From contig JBGCGB010000044.1 in NCBI GenBank assembly GCA_045110335.1, forward strand, positions 1 to 64,000: a stretch of DNA of 64,000 nucleotides, written 5' to 3'. Made by a program: the position numbers and the translations under genes. This document shows, in pieces, positions 9,029 to 18,389 of the stretch; position 1 is the stretch's first letter; the number at the start of each line of letters is the position of its first letter. This DNA is from CALBPI01 sp045110335 (GTDB lineage Bacteria; Pseudomonadota; Gammaproteobacteria; Steroidobacterales; Woeseiaceae). The notes under the pieces are model-generated. The model did not search any database. It had not been told where the DNA came from and saw only the letters and a program-made list of their open reading frames with translations.

Positions 9029-10288
9029 CTACATCACCCAATGCCAAAGTGTATACAGCGTCAGGCCAGCTAAACCGCCAACAATGGTGCCGTTGATGCG
9101 GATAAACTGAAGGTCGCGACCCACGCGAAGCTCGATCAGATCGCTCGCCGTCTCGGCATCCCATGACTTCACGGTGTCGGACACCACGCGGGTAATCTGT
9201 TGACTGTAGCGCGTGATGGCATACATCGCCGCATCCCGCAGCGATGTATTAATCTCGTCACGAATCGCCGGCTCATTCGCCAGGCTATCGCCCATACTGA
9301 CCAACGCCGTGGTGAGCCGTTGGCGGAACGACGAATCGGGATCCTGCGCTTCGCGCACGAGAAAGGTACTGATATCGTTAACCACCGCTGATAGATAACG
9401 CGCGAGTTGCGGATGTTCCAGCAAGTCGCTTTTCAAACGCTCGCCGCGATCGATGAGGGATTCGTCATGCTTCAGCGCATCAACGACGTCGACCAGCATG
9501 TGACGCAAGTGCTCCCGCGCGCGCTGTTCGCCTTGTTCGTCATCATCAGACAATGCGTCTTCCACTTCGTTGACGAGCTTGTTGTAAATCCGTTGATCAA
9601 CGAATCCGGGAATCCACCAGGGCGTTCGCTCGCCAACGGTCAAACGCAAACCGTCCCGGTTCTCATCGAACTGTTGCTGCGCCAGGCTGACCAGACCGGT
9701 TAGCAGCGTGTCTTCGGGATCGTTGATGACCAACATTTCAAGGATCTGCCCGAGCATCGGCGTGATCTGCATTTCATTCAGCGTACCGCGAAGATTATCT
9801 TTAACCAACGACCGCAGCGCTTCGTTGTCGCCTGTTCGCACGATACGCCGTAACATGGTCGCGACATCTTCGGTCAGGCGCGCAGCATTATCACCGCGCG
9901 ACAACCAGTCCGCCGTCACGCCGACCGCGTCTATTCGTTCAAGACGTGGCGCCAAGGCTTCACGGCTCAGAAAATGCGTCGCGATAAAATCTGCCAGTGT
10001 TTCACCAATTTCGTCTTTGCGGCGTTTGATAATGGCCGTGTGGGGAATCGGCAGACCCATGGGTTCGCGAAACAACGCAGTCACGGCAAACCAGTCCGCC
10101 AGCGCACCGACGGTGCCGGCTTCAGCGAACGCACGAACATAACCGAGCCAGGGATACTGGGGCTGATAGAAGCCCGACACCAAATACAACAACAGCATGG
10201 ACAGCAACAACAAATGTGCCAGCCATTTCATGCGCCTCAAGCGGCGCAGACGTTGTCGATCGGCGTCAGTGACGGACGCGTCCAACAT
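9029..10288 (-). CDS. DUF445 family membrane protein (YjiN-like)
   Basis: 419 residues. The N-terminus has a basic stretch, one membrane helix (about 24-42) and the conserved DUF445 block 'GALADWFAVTALFREPMGLP' near 62-81, followed by a long largely helical domain (coiled-coil-like, 100-395) and a C-terminal membrane helix ('IVGGLAGLTLYTLW'). This is the YjiN/YheB-type family of unknown biochemical function, thought to form membrane-tethered helical assemblies. It starts 2 nt after the hemE stop, so it is translated from the hemE transcript. The hemE link does not define a function. Confidence 0.88.
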   Translation of the reverse strand: MLDASVTDADRQRLRRLRRMKWLAHLLLLSMLLLYLVSGFYQPQYPWLGYVRAFAEAGTVGALADWFAVTALFREPMGLPIPHTAIIKRRKDEIGETLADFIATHFLSREALAPRLERIDAVGVTADWLSRGDNAARLTEDVATMLRRIVRTGDNEALRSLVKDNLRGTLNEMQITPMLGQILEMLVINDPEDTLLTGLVSLAQQQFDENRDGLRLTVGERTPWWIPGFVDQRIYNKLVNEVEDALSDDDEQGEQRAREHLRHMLVDVVDALKHDESLIDRGERLKSDLLEHPQLARYLSAVVNDISTFLVREAQDPDSSFRQRLTTALVSMGDSLANEPAIRDEINTSLRDAAMYAITRYSQQITRVVSDTVKSWDAETASDLIELRVGRDLQFIRINGTIVGGLAGLTLYTLWHWVM

Positions 10289-10290
10289 GG

Positions 10291-11361
10291 TTAATCGGTT
10301 TGATGAAACCGCGGACTTTCCGCTTTCAACGTATCCACCATGACACCGACTTTTGCCGGATCAATTTCGGGATGAATACCATGTCCGAGATTAAAGACGT
10401 GACCCGGACCGGAACCATAGCTCTCCAGCACGCGAATAACGCCTTCACGAATCGCGTCGTCGCTGGCGTACAGCAATGACGGATCCATATTACCCTGCAA
10501 TGACACTTTGTCGCCGACAAGCTCGCGTGCTTCCGACATATCGGTCGTCCAATCGACGCCCAGTCCGTCACATCCTGAGTCCGCCATCATGCGAAGCCGC
10601 GTGCCCGCGCCTTTCGTAAACAGCACAACCGGCACGCGGCGGCCGTTGTAGTCGCGATCCAAGCCATCAACAATAGCTTGCATGCTCGCCAGCGAGAATC
10701 GGCGATACGCTTCCGGCTCCAATACAGAACCCCAGGTATCGAATACCATCACGGCTTGCGCGCCCGCATGAATTTGGGCGTTTAGGTAATTGGTCGTCGT
10801 TTCAGCGAGCTTTTTCATTAGCAAGTCCGCGGCTGCGGGATCGGTATAGAGCAACGCTTTCGCTTTGCTGTAAGTCTTGCTGCTGCCACCTTCGATCATG
10901 TAGGTCGCCACGGTCCACGGACTGCCGGCAAAGCCGATCAACGGTACCGAGCCGTCCAACGCCGTACGGATTTTTTTCACCGCCGCCATCACGTAACCCA
11001 AGGTGTCTTCAACGTCGGGTACTGGCAGATTTTTGATGTCTGCCGCAGAGTCGATCGTATCGCGGAATTTCGGACCCTCGCCCGTCGAGAAATACAAACC
11101 CAAGCCCATCGCATCCGGAATTGTCAGGATGTCAGAGAACAGGATCGCCGCGTCGAACTGATAGCGCCGCAAGGGTTGCAGCGTGACTTCACACGCCAGC
11201 TCGGGGTTGGCACACAGCGACATGAAGTCTCCAGCCTCGGCACGCGTGGCGCGATACTCCGGCAAATACCGTCCAGCCTGACGCATCATCCAGATCGGCG
11301 TGCGTTCAACAGGTTGGCGCATCAACGCGCGAAGAAACAGGTCATTCTTTAGTTCGGTCAT
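10291..11361 (-). CDS. hemE: Uroporphyrinogen decarboxylase
   Basis: 356 residues, full length. It decarboxylates the four acetate groups of uroporphyrinogen III to give coproporphyrinogen III in heme synthesis. The N-terminal signature 'PIWMMRQAGRYLPEYR' (about 22-37), the catalytic Asp region 'AAILFSDILTIPDAMG', 'GFAGSPWTVATYMIEG' and the C-terminal 'FNLGHGIHPEIDP' are all present. It follows pyrF by 22 nt and precedes the DUF445 gene by 2 nt on the same strand. hemW at 25438 is the only other porphyrin-related gene nearby and is not linked. Confidence 0.97.
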   Translation of the reverse strand: MTELKNDLFLRALMRQPVERTPIWMMRQAGRYLPEYRATRAEAGDFMSLCANPELACEVTLQPLRRYQFDAAILFSDILTIPDAMGLGLYFSTGEGPKFRDTIDSAADIKNLPVPDVEDTLGYVMAAVKKIRTALDGSVPLIGFAGSPWTVATYMIEGGSSKTYSKAKALLYTDPAAADLLMKKLAETTTNYLNAQIHAGAQAVMVFDTWGSVLEPEAYRRFSLASMQAIVDGLDRDYNGRRVPVVLFTKGAGTRLRMMADSGCDGLGVDWTTDMSEARELVGDKVSLQGNMDPSLLYASDDAIREGVIRVLESYGSGPGHVFNLGHGIHPEIDPAKVGVMVDTLKAESPRFHQTD

Positions 11362-11383
11362 AGTAGTTACTTTATTTTAAAAA

Positions 11384-12091
11384 TCAGGCGAACTGGCGGC
11401 GGATTGTTTCGACAATCGCTTCTGCAGCAGCGCGTGGTTGGGGTGCGTTTCGAATCGGACGTCCCACGACGATATAATCAGCCCCGTTTTCGAAGGCTTG
11501 TTCGACGCTGACAACGCGTTTTTGATCATCGCTGGGGCGGTTTTCAACCGGGCGAATACCCGGCGTCACGACCAGCAGTTTTTCATCGACATGTTGCCGA
11601 AGGCGAGGAACTTCGAGACCCGATGAAATCACACCGTCGCAACCGGCTTCCAGCGCACGCTTGGCGCGAGACAAAACCAGCTCCGGGATATCGCAATCGA
11701 AGCCGAGGTCATCCATGTCGCCGCGATCGAGACTGGTCAATACCGTCACAGCGAGGATTTTCAGCTCGCCCTTCTTCTCGGCAGCTGCTTCCATGATCGA
11801 CTGGTTGCCATGTACGGTGCAAAACGTGGCACCGCGCTCTGAAAGATTGCTGACAGCAGCGGCGACCGTAGCCGGCACATCGAACAATTTAACGTCGATA
11901 AACACGAGCTTGCCGCGCGCGACCAGCCAGTCGAGCAGCTCGAAATAGCCTTCGCGCATCGCGAGCTCGAGGCCAATCTTATAGAAACGCACCGAATCGC
12001 CGAGCGCTTCAACCAGCTTTCTCGCCTGATCGGTATCGGCGACATCGAGTGCAAAAATGAGTCGCTCTTCAGCGGGTATGGACTTGATCAT
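11384..12091 (-). CDS. pyrF: Orotidine 5'-phosphate decarboxylase
   Basis: 235 residues, the size of the short bacterial type. It converts OMP to UMP, the last step of pyrimidine synthesis. The N-terminal 'LIFALDVAD', the catalytic lysine/aspartate block 'VFIDVKLFDVPATV' (DxKxxD, about 63-76) and C-terminal 'VVTPGIRP' and 'YIVVGRPI' phosphate-binding blocks are seen. It lies between the dGTPase-like gene (52 nt upstream) and hemE (22 nt downstream) in a minus-strand run, probably transcribed with hemE. Confidence 0.97.
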   Translation of the reverse strand: MIKSIPAEERLIFALDVADTDQARKLVEALGDSVRFYKIGLELAMREGYFELLDWLVARGKLVFIDVKLFDVPATVAAAVSNLSERGATFCTVHGNQSIMEAAAEKKGELKILAVTVLTSLDRGDMDDLGFDCDIPELVLSRAKRALEAGCDGVISSGLEVPRLRQHVDEKLLVVTPGIRPVENRPSDDQKRVVSVEQAFENGADYIVVGRPIRNAPQPRAAAEAIVETIRRQFA

Positions 12092-12143
12092 GTTTCGTAG
12101 AGATACCAGTGTCGGAATCTCGCTATTTTAGCTTACCGACGGA

Positions 12144-13286
12144 TCAAGGCGCAGCCTTTTTGGCCAATCCCAATGCTTCATACTGCTGACGGGCGAAGCG
12201 ATCGGTCATTCCGGCGATGTAATCAGCAATCATCCGCATTCTGTCCTGTTCGTCATCGCCTCTTGAGGCACGCTGGAACTCCGGCGGAATATCGTCCGGG
12301 CTAGCCGCATAGTGGGAAAACAGGGCATCAACAACGGCTTTGGCGCGATCCTGCATGCTGACCACGGTCGGATGATGGTAGAGATTCTTGTAAAGGAACC
12401 GTTTCAGGCTGGTGTGCGCCTCCATGACCTCCGGCGACAATGCGATCAACCGCGATGACTGTCGAACCGCATCGATATCGGCGGGATCTGCTGCGGCCAG
12501 GGCTTCGCGGCTGGTCTCAATCAGATTGTTAACAACAAACGAGATCATGCGGCGCTTGATCTCGTGCAACAGCCGGTCTTTGGGCAGGTTCGCGTATTGT
12601 CCGGTCACCTCAAGATAATTGCGCTCGAACAGCGGTTGCTCGCGCAGCGCCTCGATATCAACGATTCCCGATCGAATGCCATCCTCGACATCGTGATTGT
12701 TATAGGCAATGGAATCGGCGATGTCGGCGAGCTGTGCCTCGAGACCCGGTTCAGTGCGGTCCAAGAATCGCTGGCCAAGTTCGCCTAGCGCTTCTGCGTT
12801 GCGTCGAGAGCAGTGCTTCAAGATCCCCTCGCGGGCTTCAAACGTCAGATTCAGCCCATCGAACGAGGCGTACTTTTCTTCTAGTGCATCGACGATACGT
12901 AGCGACTGCAAATTGTGTTCAAAACCGCCATAGTCGCGCATGCAGGCATTCAATGCGTCTTGCCCCGCGTGACCAAACGGCGTGTGGCCAAGATCATGCG
13001 CGAGACAAATCGCTTCCGTCAGGGTTTCATTGAGACCGAGCGCTAGCGCGATCGTCCGGCCAATCTGCGCCACTTCCAACGAGTGCGTTAGCCGTGTCCG
13101 GTAATGATCACCCTCATGGTTTACGAAGACTTGCGTCTTGTACATCAAGCGCCGAAACGCGTTGCTGTGAACGATGCGATCGCGATCGCGGGCAAATGCG
13201 TCCCGTCGCGGTGCTTCTTTTTCTGCGTGCAAACGTCCACGCGATTGATCAGGATGCGCGGCGTACTTTTTGAGTAAACCCGTCAT
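12144..13286 (-). CDS. dgt: Deoxyguanosinetriphosphate triphosphohydrolase-like HD protein
   Basis: 380 residues from the ATG at 13286, which overlaps the aroB stop by 1 nt (TGATG); a TTG one codon upstream is less likely. The HD-domain metal site is complete: 'RLTHSLEV', 'LAHDLGHTPFGHAG' and 'SIAYNNHDVEDG'. The length and 'NAFRRLMYKTQVFVNHEGDHYRTRL' type N-terminus fit the short dGTPase-like family (type 2), which hydrolyses dNTPs to deoxynucleosides and triphosphate and controls dNTP pools. The exact nucleotide preference of this subgroup is not fixed by sequence. Translational coupling to aroB is seen in many gammaproteobacteria. Confidence 0.92.
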   Translation of the reverse strand: MTGLLKKYAAHPDQSRGRLHAEKEAPRRDAFARDRDRIVHSNAFRRLMYKTQVFVNHEGDHYRTRLTHSLEVAQIGRTIALALGLNETLTEAICLAHDLGHTPFGHAGQDALNACMRDYGGFEHNLQSLRIVDALEEKYASFDGLNLTFEAREGILKHCSRRNAEALGELGQRFLDRTEPGLEAQLADIADSIAYNNHDVEDGIRSGIVDIEALREQPLFERNYLEVTGQYANLPKDRLLHEIKRRMISFVVNNLIETSREALAAADPADIDAVRQSSRLIALSPEVMEAHTSLKRFLYKNLYHHPTVVSMQDRAKAVVDALFSHYAASPDDIPPEFQRASRGDDEQDRMRMIADYIAGMTDRFARQQYEALGLAKKAAP

Positions 13287-14359
13287 CAAAGCTCGCCGGC
13301 CAATACGGCCTTCAGATCATCGTCGTCGTAATCGTCACTGACATAGGCATCGCCTAACGTGCGCAATAGGATCAATCGAATACGGCCTCGCTCCACTTTC
13401 TTGTCGTGCCCCATCGCTTTGAGTAGGTCAGCTGCAGGAATATCCGGATGCGCCGCTGGCAAGTCTGCCGCTGCCAATACGTCGCTTAGCCGGGTTAAAG
13501 CCGCAGGCTCTAGACGACTCATACGGGCGGCCATCAGCATACCCATTGCGACCGCCTCACCATGCAACCAGCGCGTGTAGCCGGTGCAGGTTTCGATGGC
13601 GTGGCCGAACGTATGGCCAAAATTCAACAGCGCGCGTTGCCCGCGCTCGCGTTCATCAGCGGCAACGGTCGACGCCTTGGACGCACAAGAGCGGTAGATC
13701 GCTTCGGTCAACGCCGCGCTATCTCGCTCCATCAATGCCGTCATGTTGTCTTCGAGCCAATCGAAGAAGTCGACATCACTGATCGCACCATACTTGATGA
13801 CCTCAGCCATACCGGCTGAAAACTCACGGGGCGGCAGCGTACTTAAGGTCTCGGTATCGATAATCACACGCACCGGCTGATGGAACGCCCCGAGCAAATT
13901 CTTGCCGCTAGGGTGGTTCACTCCCGTCTTCCCGCCAACCGATGAATCTACCTGAGCCAGCAACGTAGTCGGCACCTGAATAAAGTCCACGCCGCGCATA
14001 AAGGTTGCCGCAGCGAATCCGGTGATGTCACCAACGACGCCGCCACCGAGCGCTACAAAAACGCAATCCCGCGCCGCACGATCCTTCAGTGCCGCATCGA
14101 CAATGCCCAACATCGCATCCATATTCTTGAACGACTCGCCGTCGGCCAACAGATGAATCGTTTGCGTGTAGTCCGACAGCGTTTGACGCAACGTCTCGAG
14201 GTATAGCGGCGCAATGGTTTCATTGCTGACGATAATGACGTGTGAAGCCTTTATCGCCGGCGCGAACACCGATCGTTCTTGCAGCAGCGCTTTGCCGATC
14301 AGAATGTCGTAACTGCGCTCACCGAGCGAGACTTGCAGGTTCTTGGCAGCCAGAGACAT
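13286..14359 (-). CDS. aroB: 3-dehydroquinate synthase
   Basis: 357 residues, full length. It is the NAD- and zinc-dependent enzyme converting DAHP to 3-dehydroquinate, step two of the shikimate pathway. Visible are the NAD-binding 'ALGGGVVGDITGFAA' (about 103-117), 'QVPTTLLAQVDSSVGGKTGV', the metal ligands in 'GMAEVIKYG' (Glu), 'NFGHTFGHA' (His) and 'LHGEAVAMGM' (His). It lies downstream of aroK (69 nt) and its stop overlaps the dgt start. The pil-aroK-aroB order is a classical gammaproteobacterial arrangement. Confidence 0.97.
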   Translation of the reverse strand: MSLAAKNLQVSLGERSYDILIGKALLQERSVFAPAIKASHVIIVSNETIAPLYLETLRQTLSDYTQTIHLLADGESFKNMDAMLGIVDAALKDRAARDCVFVALGGGVVGDITGFAAATFMRGVDFIQVPTTLLAQVDSSVGGKTGVNHPSGKNLLGAFHQPVRVIIDTETLSTLPPREFSAGMAEVIKYGAISDVDFFDWLEDNMTALMERDSAALTEAIYRSCASKASTVAADERERGQRALLNFGHTFGHAIETCTGYTRWLHGEAVAMGMLMAARMSRLEPAALTRLSDVLAAADLPAAHPDIPAADLLKAMGHDKKVERGRIRLILLRTLGDAYVSDDYDDDDLKAVLAGEL

Positions 14360-14428
14360 AAGCGACGTTTCCGTGGGTCAATACAAGCCTAAGGATACCG
14401 CTTTTTGCGAGCGGCATCGCCCGTCACG

Positions 14429-14956
14429 TCAGGCGACAATCCACCGGCGCTCACGCAACTCATCGCGGATATTGTTACTTACGGCAGGAACGCGCATCCC
14501 GTCGGTCGATACCGTCAGGTCCGCGATCGATTCATAAAGTGGTTTTCGAATGCGATAGAGGTCCGTCAAAATTTGCTGGGGATCGGCTTCCTGCAACAAC
14601 GGGCGCGTCGTTGCGTGACTCACGCGTTGAAATTGCTGCTCAACACTCGCGTGAAGATAAACCACCGTGCCGCGGGCTGCTAGAAACCGACGATTGTCAC
14701 TATTCATGACTGCACCGCCACCCGTCGCAAGCACGATGTTGTCATGTTGTGTCAGCGTTTCGATCGCCTGACATTCCCGCTTTCGAAAACCTGGCTCGCC
14801 TTCACGCTCAAAAATGTAGGCAATATCGACACCGGTGCGCTCTTCAAGATAGGTATCGGCGTCTTGAAAAGCCAGCCCGATCGCTTGGGCGAGGTGGCGC
14901 CCGACGGCGGATTTGCCAGCGCCCATGGGTCCAACGAGAAAAATGCGATCACTCAT
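14429..14956 (-). CDS. aroK: Shikimate kinase
   Basis: 175 residues, the normal size. It phosphorylates shikimate at the 3-hydroxyl with ATP. The P-loop 'GPMGAGKS' is at 9-16, the shikimate-binding Asp34 and Arg ('GFRKRE') region and 'ATGGGAVM' (about 77-84) are intact, and the lid carries 'ATTRPLL'. It lies between pilQ and aroB as in many gammaproteobacteria, but here a strong stem-loop terminator separates it from pilQ (14978-15016), so aroKB expression probably relies on readthrough or a promoter in the short gap. No clear ribosome binding site is visible before the ATG. Confidence 0.96.
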   Translation of the reverse strand: MSDRIFLVGPMGAGKSAVGRHLAQAIGLAFQDADTYLEERTGVDIAYIFEREGEPGFRKRECQAIETLTQHDNIVLATGGGAVMNSDNRRFLAARGTVVYLHASVEQQFQRVSHATTRPLLQEADPQQILTDLYRIRKPLYESIADLTVSTDGMRVPAVSNNIRDELRERRWIVA

Positions 14957-14977
14957 AGGATCGTTATAACAGAAAGC

Positions 14978-15016
14978 AAAAAGCCGCCGCCTGCTTTTTT
15001 GCAGACGACGGCTTTT
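14978..15016 (-). terminator. Rho-independent terminator after pilQ
   Basis: On the minus strand a 16-bp stem (15016-15001 with 14994-14979, two G-U pairs in RNA) closes a 6-nt loop and runs into five U. It sits 24 nt beyond the pilQ stop and 22 nt before the aroK start. It should end the pil transcript or attenuate aroKB expression. Confidence 0.85.
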
Positions 15017-15039
15017 GCGTCGTTACTTTTCGTTACTGA

Positions 15040-17211
15040 CTATTCGGTAACGAATGAGCCTTCTTCCAGAATCTTCGGCGTAACGAAGATCAGGAGCTCG
15101 GATTTGTTGTTAATCCGAATCGTGTTCTTGAAGAACTTGCCCAGTACCGGGATATCACCTAGAACCGGAATTTTTGTATCCGTCTCGCGGATTTCCGTTT
15201 CGTAGATACCGCCAAGCACAACAGTCTGCCCGTTGCTGACCAGAACCTGGGTTTCAACTTCGCGGGTATCGATACTCGGAATTGCACCACCACCCTGAAG
15301 AATAACCACTTCACCAATCGTGTCCTGGCTGACTCGCAGATCCATCGCGATGTTGCCATCCGGTGTAATTTGCGGTGTAACGGTCAGACTCAGTACGGCT
15401 TCTTTAAAGGTAATCGCTGCGGCACCACTGGCTGCTGCTTCCTGATACGGAATTTCAACACCCTGCTTGATGATCGCTTCTTTCTGGTTAGCGGTGACGA
15501 CGCGTGGGCTCGACACAATCTCACCGCGACCTTCAGCCTGCAATGCTGACAATTCGAGGTCAACAATGTAATCGGATTCGAGAATCGCCAGCGCGAATTG
15601 ACCGGCCGGGTTTTGTACCGGCAAGTTAACGTTGTAGCGACCATCGATCGGCCCAACGTCAACCGGGAACTGCTGACCCGTGTCACCAATGTTTTCCAAC
15701 GCAGAGCTGATGATGCCACCCGCATTGGCACTGGTACCTGTGACAGCCAGCAAGCCATCAGAGCTGGAATCTTCAACCGCGGTTAAGCCCAGTCGAACAC
15801 CAAGGTCACGACGATAATCGTCGTTAACAGACACGATGCGTGATTCGATCAAGACCTGTTGAACAGGAATATCCAAGGTCGAAACCATGCGGCGAATGTT
15901 CTGCAGGCTTTCCGCCGTATCGCGCAACAACAGGGTGTTGGTTCGCTCATCGATAGAAACCGTGCCGCGCTCTGTCAAGATGCCTTGCTGTAGCAATTCC
16001 TGCATATCAGCCGCTTTCGCATAGTTGATTTGCAAGAACTCGGAGTAAATAGGCTCCAGTTCCTGAATCGCCAGCTTAGACTCGAGGTCTGCTTGCTCGC
16101 GCGCAGCGATCTCTGCAGACGGTGCGACGATAATCACGTTACCGTTTTCGCGCATGTCCAAACCACGTGTGGTCATGACAATGTCCAGCGCTTGATCCCA
16201 AGGCACGTTACGCAGACGCAATGTCAGGCTACCCTGAACCGTGTCAGAAACAACGATGTTACGACCACTGATTTCCGCCAGTACCTGCAGTACCGCACGC
16301 GTCTCGATGTCCTGGAAGTTCAGCGTTACACGCTCGCCGAAGTACTCTTTCTCTTCGGAGAAAATTGTACCGGATGATTCGTCTTTTTCGACTTCACTGA
16401 TTTCAATCGCAAATAGGCCGTCGGATTGATAAGCCAACTGCTCATATTCACCATCGGCCGCAATCAAAACACGCACGTCGTTATTCACGCGCATCGCGTC
16501 AACGGTGGTGACGGGGGTTGCAAAATCCTGTACGTCCAAACGACGCAACAGGTCGTTCGGCAATTGAGTGTCTTTGAACAAGGCAACAACACGGCCACCT
16601 TCCTGACGGATATCAACCGGTGTTGATGGATCCGTCAAGCTAACGACGATTCGACCACCACCTTCGCGGGTGCGACGGAAATCAATGTTGTCGATCGAAC
16701 GGGGGCCTGAGTAAGCCGGCGCGCTAGAGCCGCCTGACTGACTGGGGAATGCCGAGCTTGCCTGACTGGAAGCCGGTGCATTACCGCCAGCGCCCAACGT
16801 GACGATAATCGTATTGCCGCTAACTGCTGTCTGGTAGTCGACCATGGACTGAAGATTCAGAACCGCACGTGTGCGTCCATTCGCTTCTGCCATCAGTACC
16901 GTATCCAGGGGTCCTAGATCGATTTGTTGACGTCGTGTACCAACTTCAAGTTTCGAGTCGGGAATATCAAGGACGATCCGTGCAGGATTGTCGATGGTGA
17001 AACTGATTGGGTCGGGAGCGGTTTCGCTCATCACCAAACGGAGCTCAACACCACGATTTGGTAATGCTTGAACCTGTATATCCCTGAGACCATTACTCGG
17101 GTCTTGTGCTTGTGCCGGTTGAACCGACATGACAAGACCACAGACAACCAGTGCCGCGGCTAAAGACTGCCAAATCCGAGTAAGGGGCGCCGCTGTTGTT
17201 GTGCGCATCAT
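15040..17211 (-). CDS. pilQ: Type IV pilus outer-membrane secretin PilQ
   Basis: 723 residues from the ATG at 17211, chosen because GGGAG lies 8 nt upstream and it gives a clean signal peptide (cleavage after 'VQPAQAQ', about residue 36); longer in-frame starts up to 17247 lack this. Two AMIN domains (about 40-150 and 180-290) bind peptidoglycan. They are followed by a secretin N-terminal STN-like and N1 domain (about 300-470) and the C-terminal secretin pore with 'VPVLGDIPVLGKFFK' and 'ELLIFVTPKIL' motifs. It forms the channel through which pili cross the outer membrane. It is the last gene of pilMNOPQ. Confidence 0.96.
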   Translation of the reverse strand: MMRTTTAAPLTRIWQSLAAALVVCGLVMSVQPAQAQDPSNGLRDIQVQALPNRGVELRLVMSETAPDPISFTIDNPARIVLDIPDSKLEVGTRRQQIDLGPLDTVLMAEANGRTRAVLNLQSMVDYQTAVSGNTIIVTLGAGGNAPASSQASSAFPSQSGGSSAPAYSGPRSIDNIDFRRTREGGGRIVVSLTDPSTPVDIRQEGGRVVALFKDTQLPNDLLRRLDVQDFATPVTTVDAMRVNNDVRVLIAADGEYEQLAYQSDGLFAIEISEVEKDESSGTIFSEEKEYFGERVTLNFQDIETRAVLQVLAEISGRNIVVSDTVQGSLTLRLRNVPWDQALDIVMTTRGLDMRENGNVIIVAPSAEIAAREQADLESKLAIQELEPIYSEFLQINYAKAADMQELLQQGILTERGTVSIDERTNTLLLRDTAESLQNIRRMVSTLDIPVQQVLIESRIVSVNDDYRRDLGVRLGLTAVEDSSSDGLLAVTGTSANAGGIISSALENIGDTGQQFPVDVGPIDGRYNVNLPVQNPAGQFALAILESDYIVDLELSALQAEGRGEIVSSPRVVTANQKEAIIKQGVEIPYQEAAASGAAAITFKEAVLSLTVTPQITPDGNIAMDLRVSQDTIGEVVILQGGGAIPSIDTREVETQVLVSNGQTVVLGGIYETEIRETDTKIPVLGDIPVLGKFFKNTIRINNKSELLIFVTPKILEEGSFVTE

Positions 17212-17243
17212 TCTAAGTACTCCCAATGCCATGTTCATATGGC

Positions 17244-17786
17244 TCAATTCGCAAGGGCGATTGCCACTTCCCGTTCGATATAGCCGCCTATACCGTTTGA
17301 AACAATTTCGACTAGCTGAATTTCTGATTCAGAAATCGATGTGATTTTTCCGTCGTTTTGGCCGACGTAGTTACCGGGTAATACCCGATGAACGATGCCG
17401 TCCTGAGCACGCAACAAACCGAAGTTGTTGCCACTCATGCTAAGTGTGCCAACCATGTCGAATGAGTCGAGCGGAAACTCTTCGAGGTATTCGCGGCTAC
17501 GATTCGTATCCGGACGAGGACCTGATCCTATGCCACCAGCAGCGGTAGGCGTGTCTGCTTGGAACGGTGAGCGCAAGCCTTCCGTGTCGGCAACATAAGT
17601 GAACGTCTCGTAAGGCTTCACTTCTGGCAGTGGCGCTGGACGTTGGCCTTTTCGGCTCTTCACTTCGTCGATGTAACGATCCAGATCTCGCATGTCGCCA
17701 CCACAAGCTGACAACGTCAACGACAGCGTGGCAAGCATGAGAATGGATTTCACTCGACCTGAAAACTGACTTTTAATCACATTCAT
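17244..17786 (-). CDS. pilP: Type IV pilus assembly lipoprotein PilP
   Basis: 180 residues from the ATG at 17786; a TTG six bases upstream is also in frame. The signal peptide ends in lipobox 'LSAC' (Cys28), so the mature protein is lipidated. A low-complexity linker precedes the C-terminal beta domain (about 95-180, 'FDMVGTLSMSGNNFGLLRA', 'VLPGNYVGQNDGKI'). PilP links the inner-membrane PilNO pair with the secretin PilQ. It sits 6 nt after pilO and 32 nt before pilQ. Confidence 0.95.
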   Translation of the reverse strand: MNVIKSQFSGRVKSILMLATLSLTLSACGGDMRDLDRYIDEVKSRKGQRPAPLPEVKPYETFTYVADTEGLRSPFQADTPTAAGGIGSGPRPDTNRSREYLEEFPLDSFDMVGTLSMSGNNFGLLRAQDGIVHRVLPGNYVGQNDGKITSISESEIQLVEIVSNGIGGYIEREVAIALAN

Positions 17787-17792
17787 TTCCAA

Positions 17793-18389
17793 CTACCCCT
17801 CATCTTCTTCAAGGTAGCGATAAGTCTTCGCGGTAATGTCTAACACCAACGTTTCGGAGTCAGAAGACTCGGACTCAATGTTGATGTCATGAAGCGTCAC
17901 AATTCGCGGCAAAGCAGCAACGCTGCTCGCGAAATTGGCAAACGCATGATAAGAACCGGTCAACCGAATCTTGATCGGCTTCTCGGCATAGAAATCACGC
18001 TGGATTTCATCTTGCGGCTGGAAGAGTTTTTCTTCCAGACCGGCTGCCAAGCCCGTTTGGGAAATATCGGTAATGAGGTTCGGAATTTCTGTCTCGCCCG
18101 GGAGCTGACGCAACATGGCACCAAAAGACTCACGCATTTCGACCAATTGGTCCGCGTAATCCTGATAGTTGGCCGCCTTGCTTTGTTTCGTTTCGAAACT
18201 TTGGCGTAGCTCGGTCTCTTTCTTTTCGACGGATTCAAGCGCGAGTTGCTTGTCGTTGATGATCGTCATGTAAATGCCGGCAGCAACTACCACCGCAAAA
18301 ATCAAAATAATCGCGCCAATACGGAAAGGGAGTGGCCAACGACCAACGTCATTGAAGTCAAGCGACTGTAAGTCATCTACAAAGCTCAC
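17793..18389 (-). CDS. pilO: Type IV pilus inner-membrane protein PilO
   Basis: 198 residues starting at GTG (18389), overlapping the pilN stop by 4 nt. A short cytoplasmic N-terminus, one membrane helix (about 24-44), a coiled-coil segment ('ALESVEKKETELRQSFETKQ') and a periplasmic ferredoxin-like domain are visible. PilO pairs with PilN to build the alignment complex around the pilus base and to transmit between the cytoplasmic motor side and PilP/PilQ. Confidence 0.95.
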   Translation of the reverse strand: MSFVDDLQSLDFNDVGRWPLPFRIGAIILIFAVVVAAGIYMTIINDKQLALESVEKKETELRQSFETKQSKAANYQDYADQLVEMRESFGAMLRQLPGETEIPNLITDISQTGLAAGLEEKLFQPQDEIQRDFYAEKPIKIRLTGSYHAFANFASSVAALPRIVTLHDINIESESSDSETLVLDITAKTYRYLEEDEG

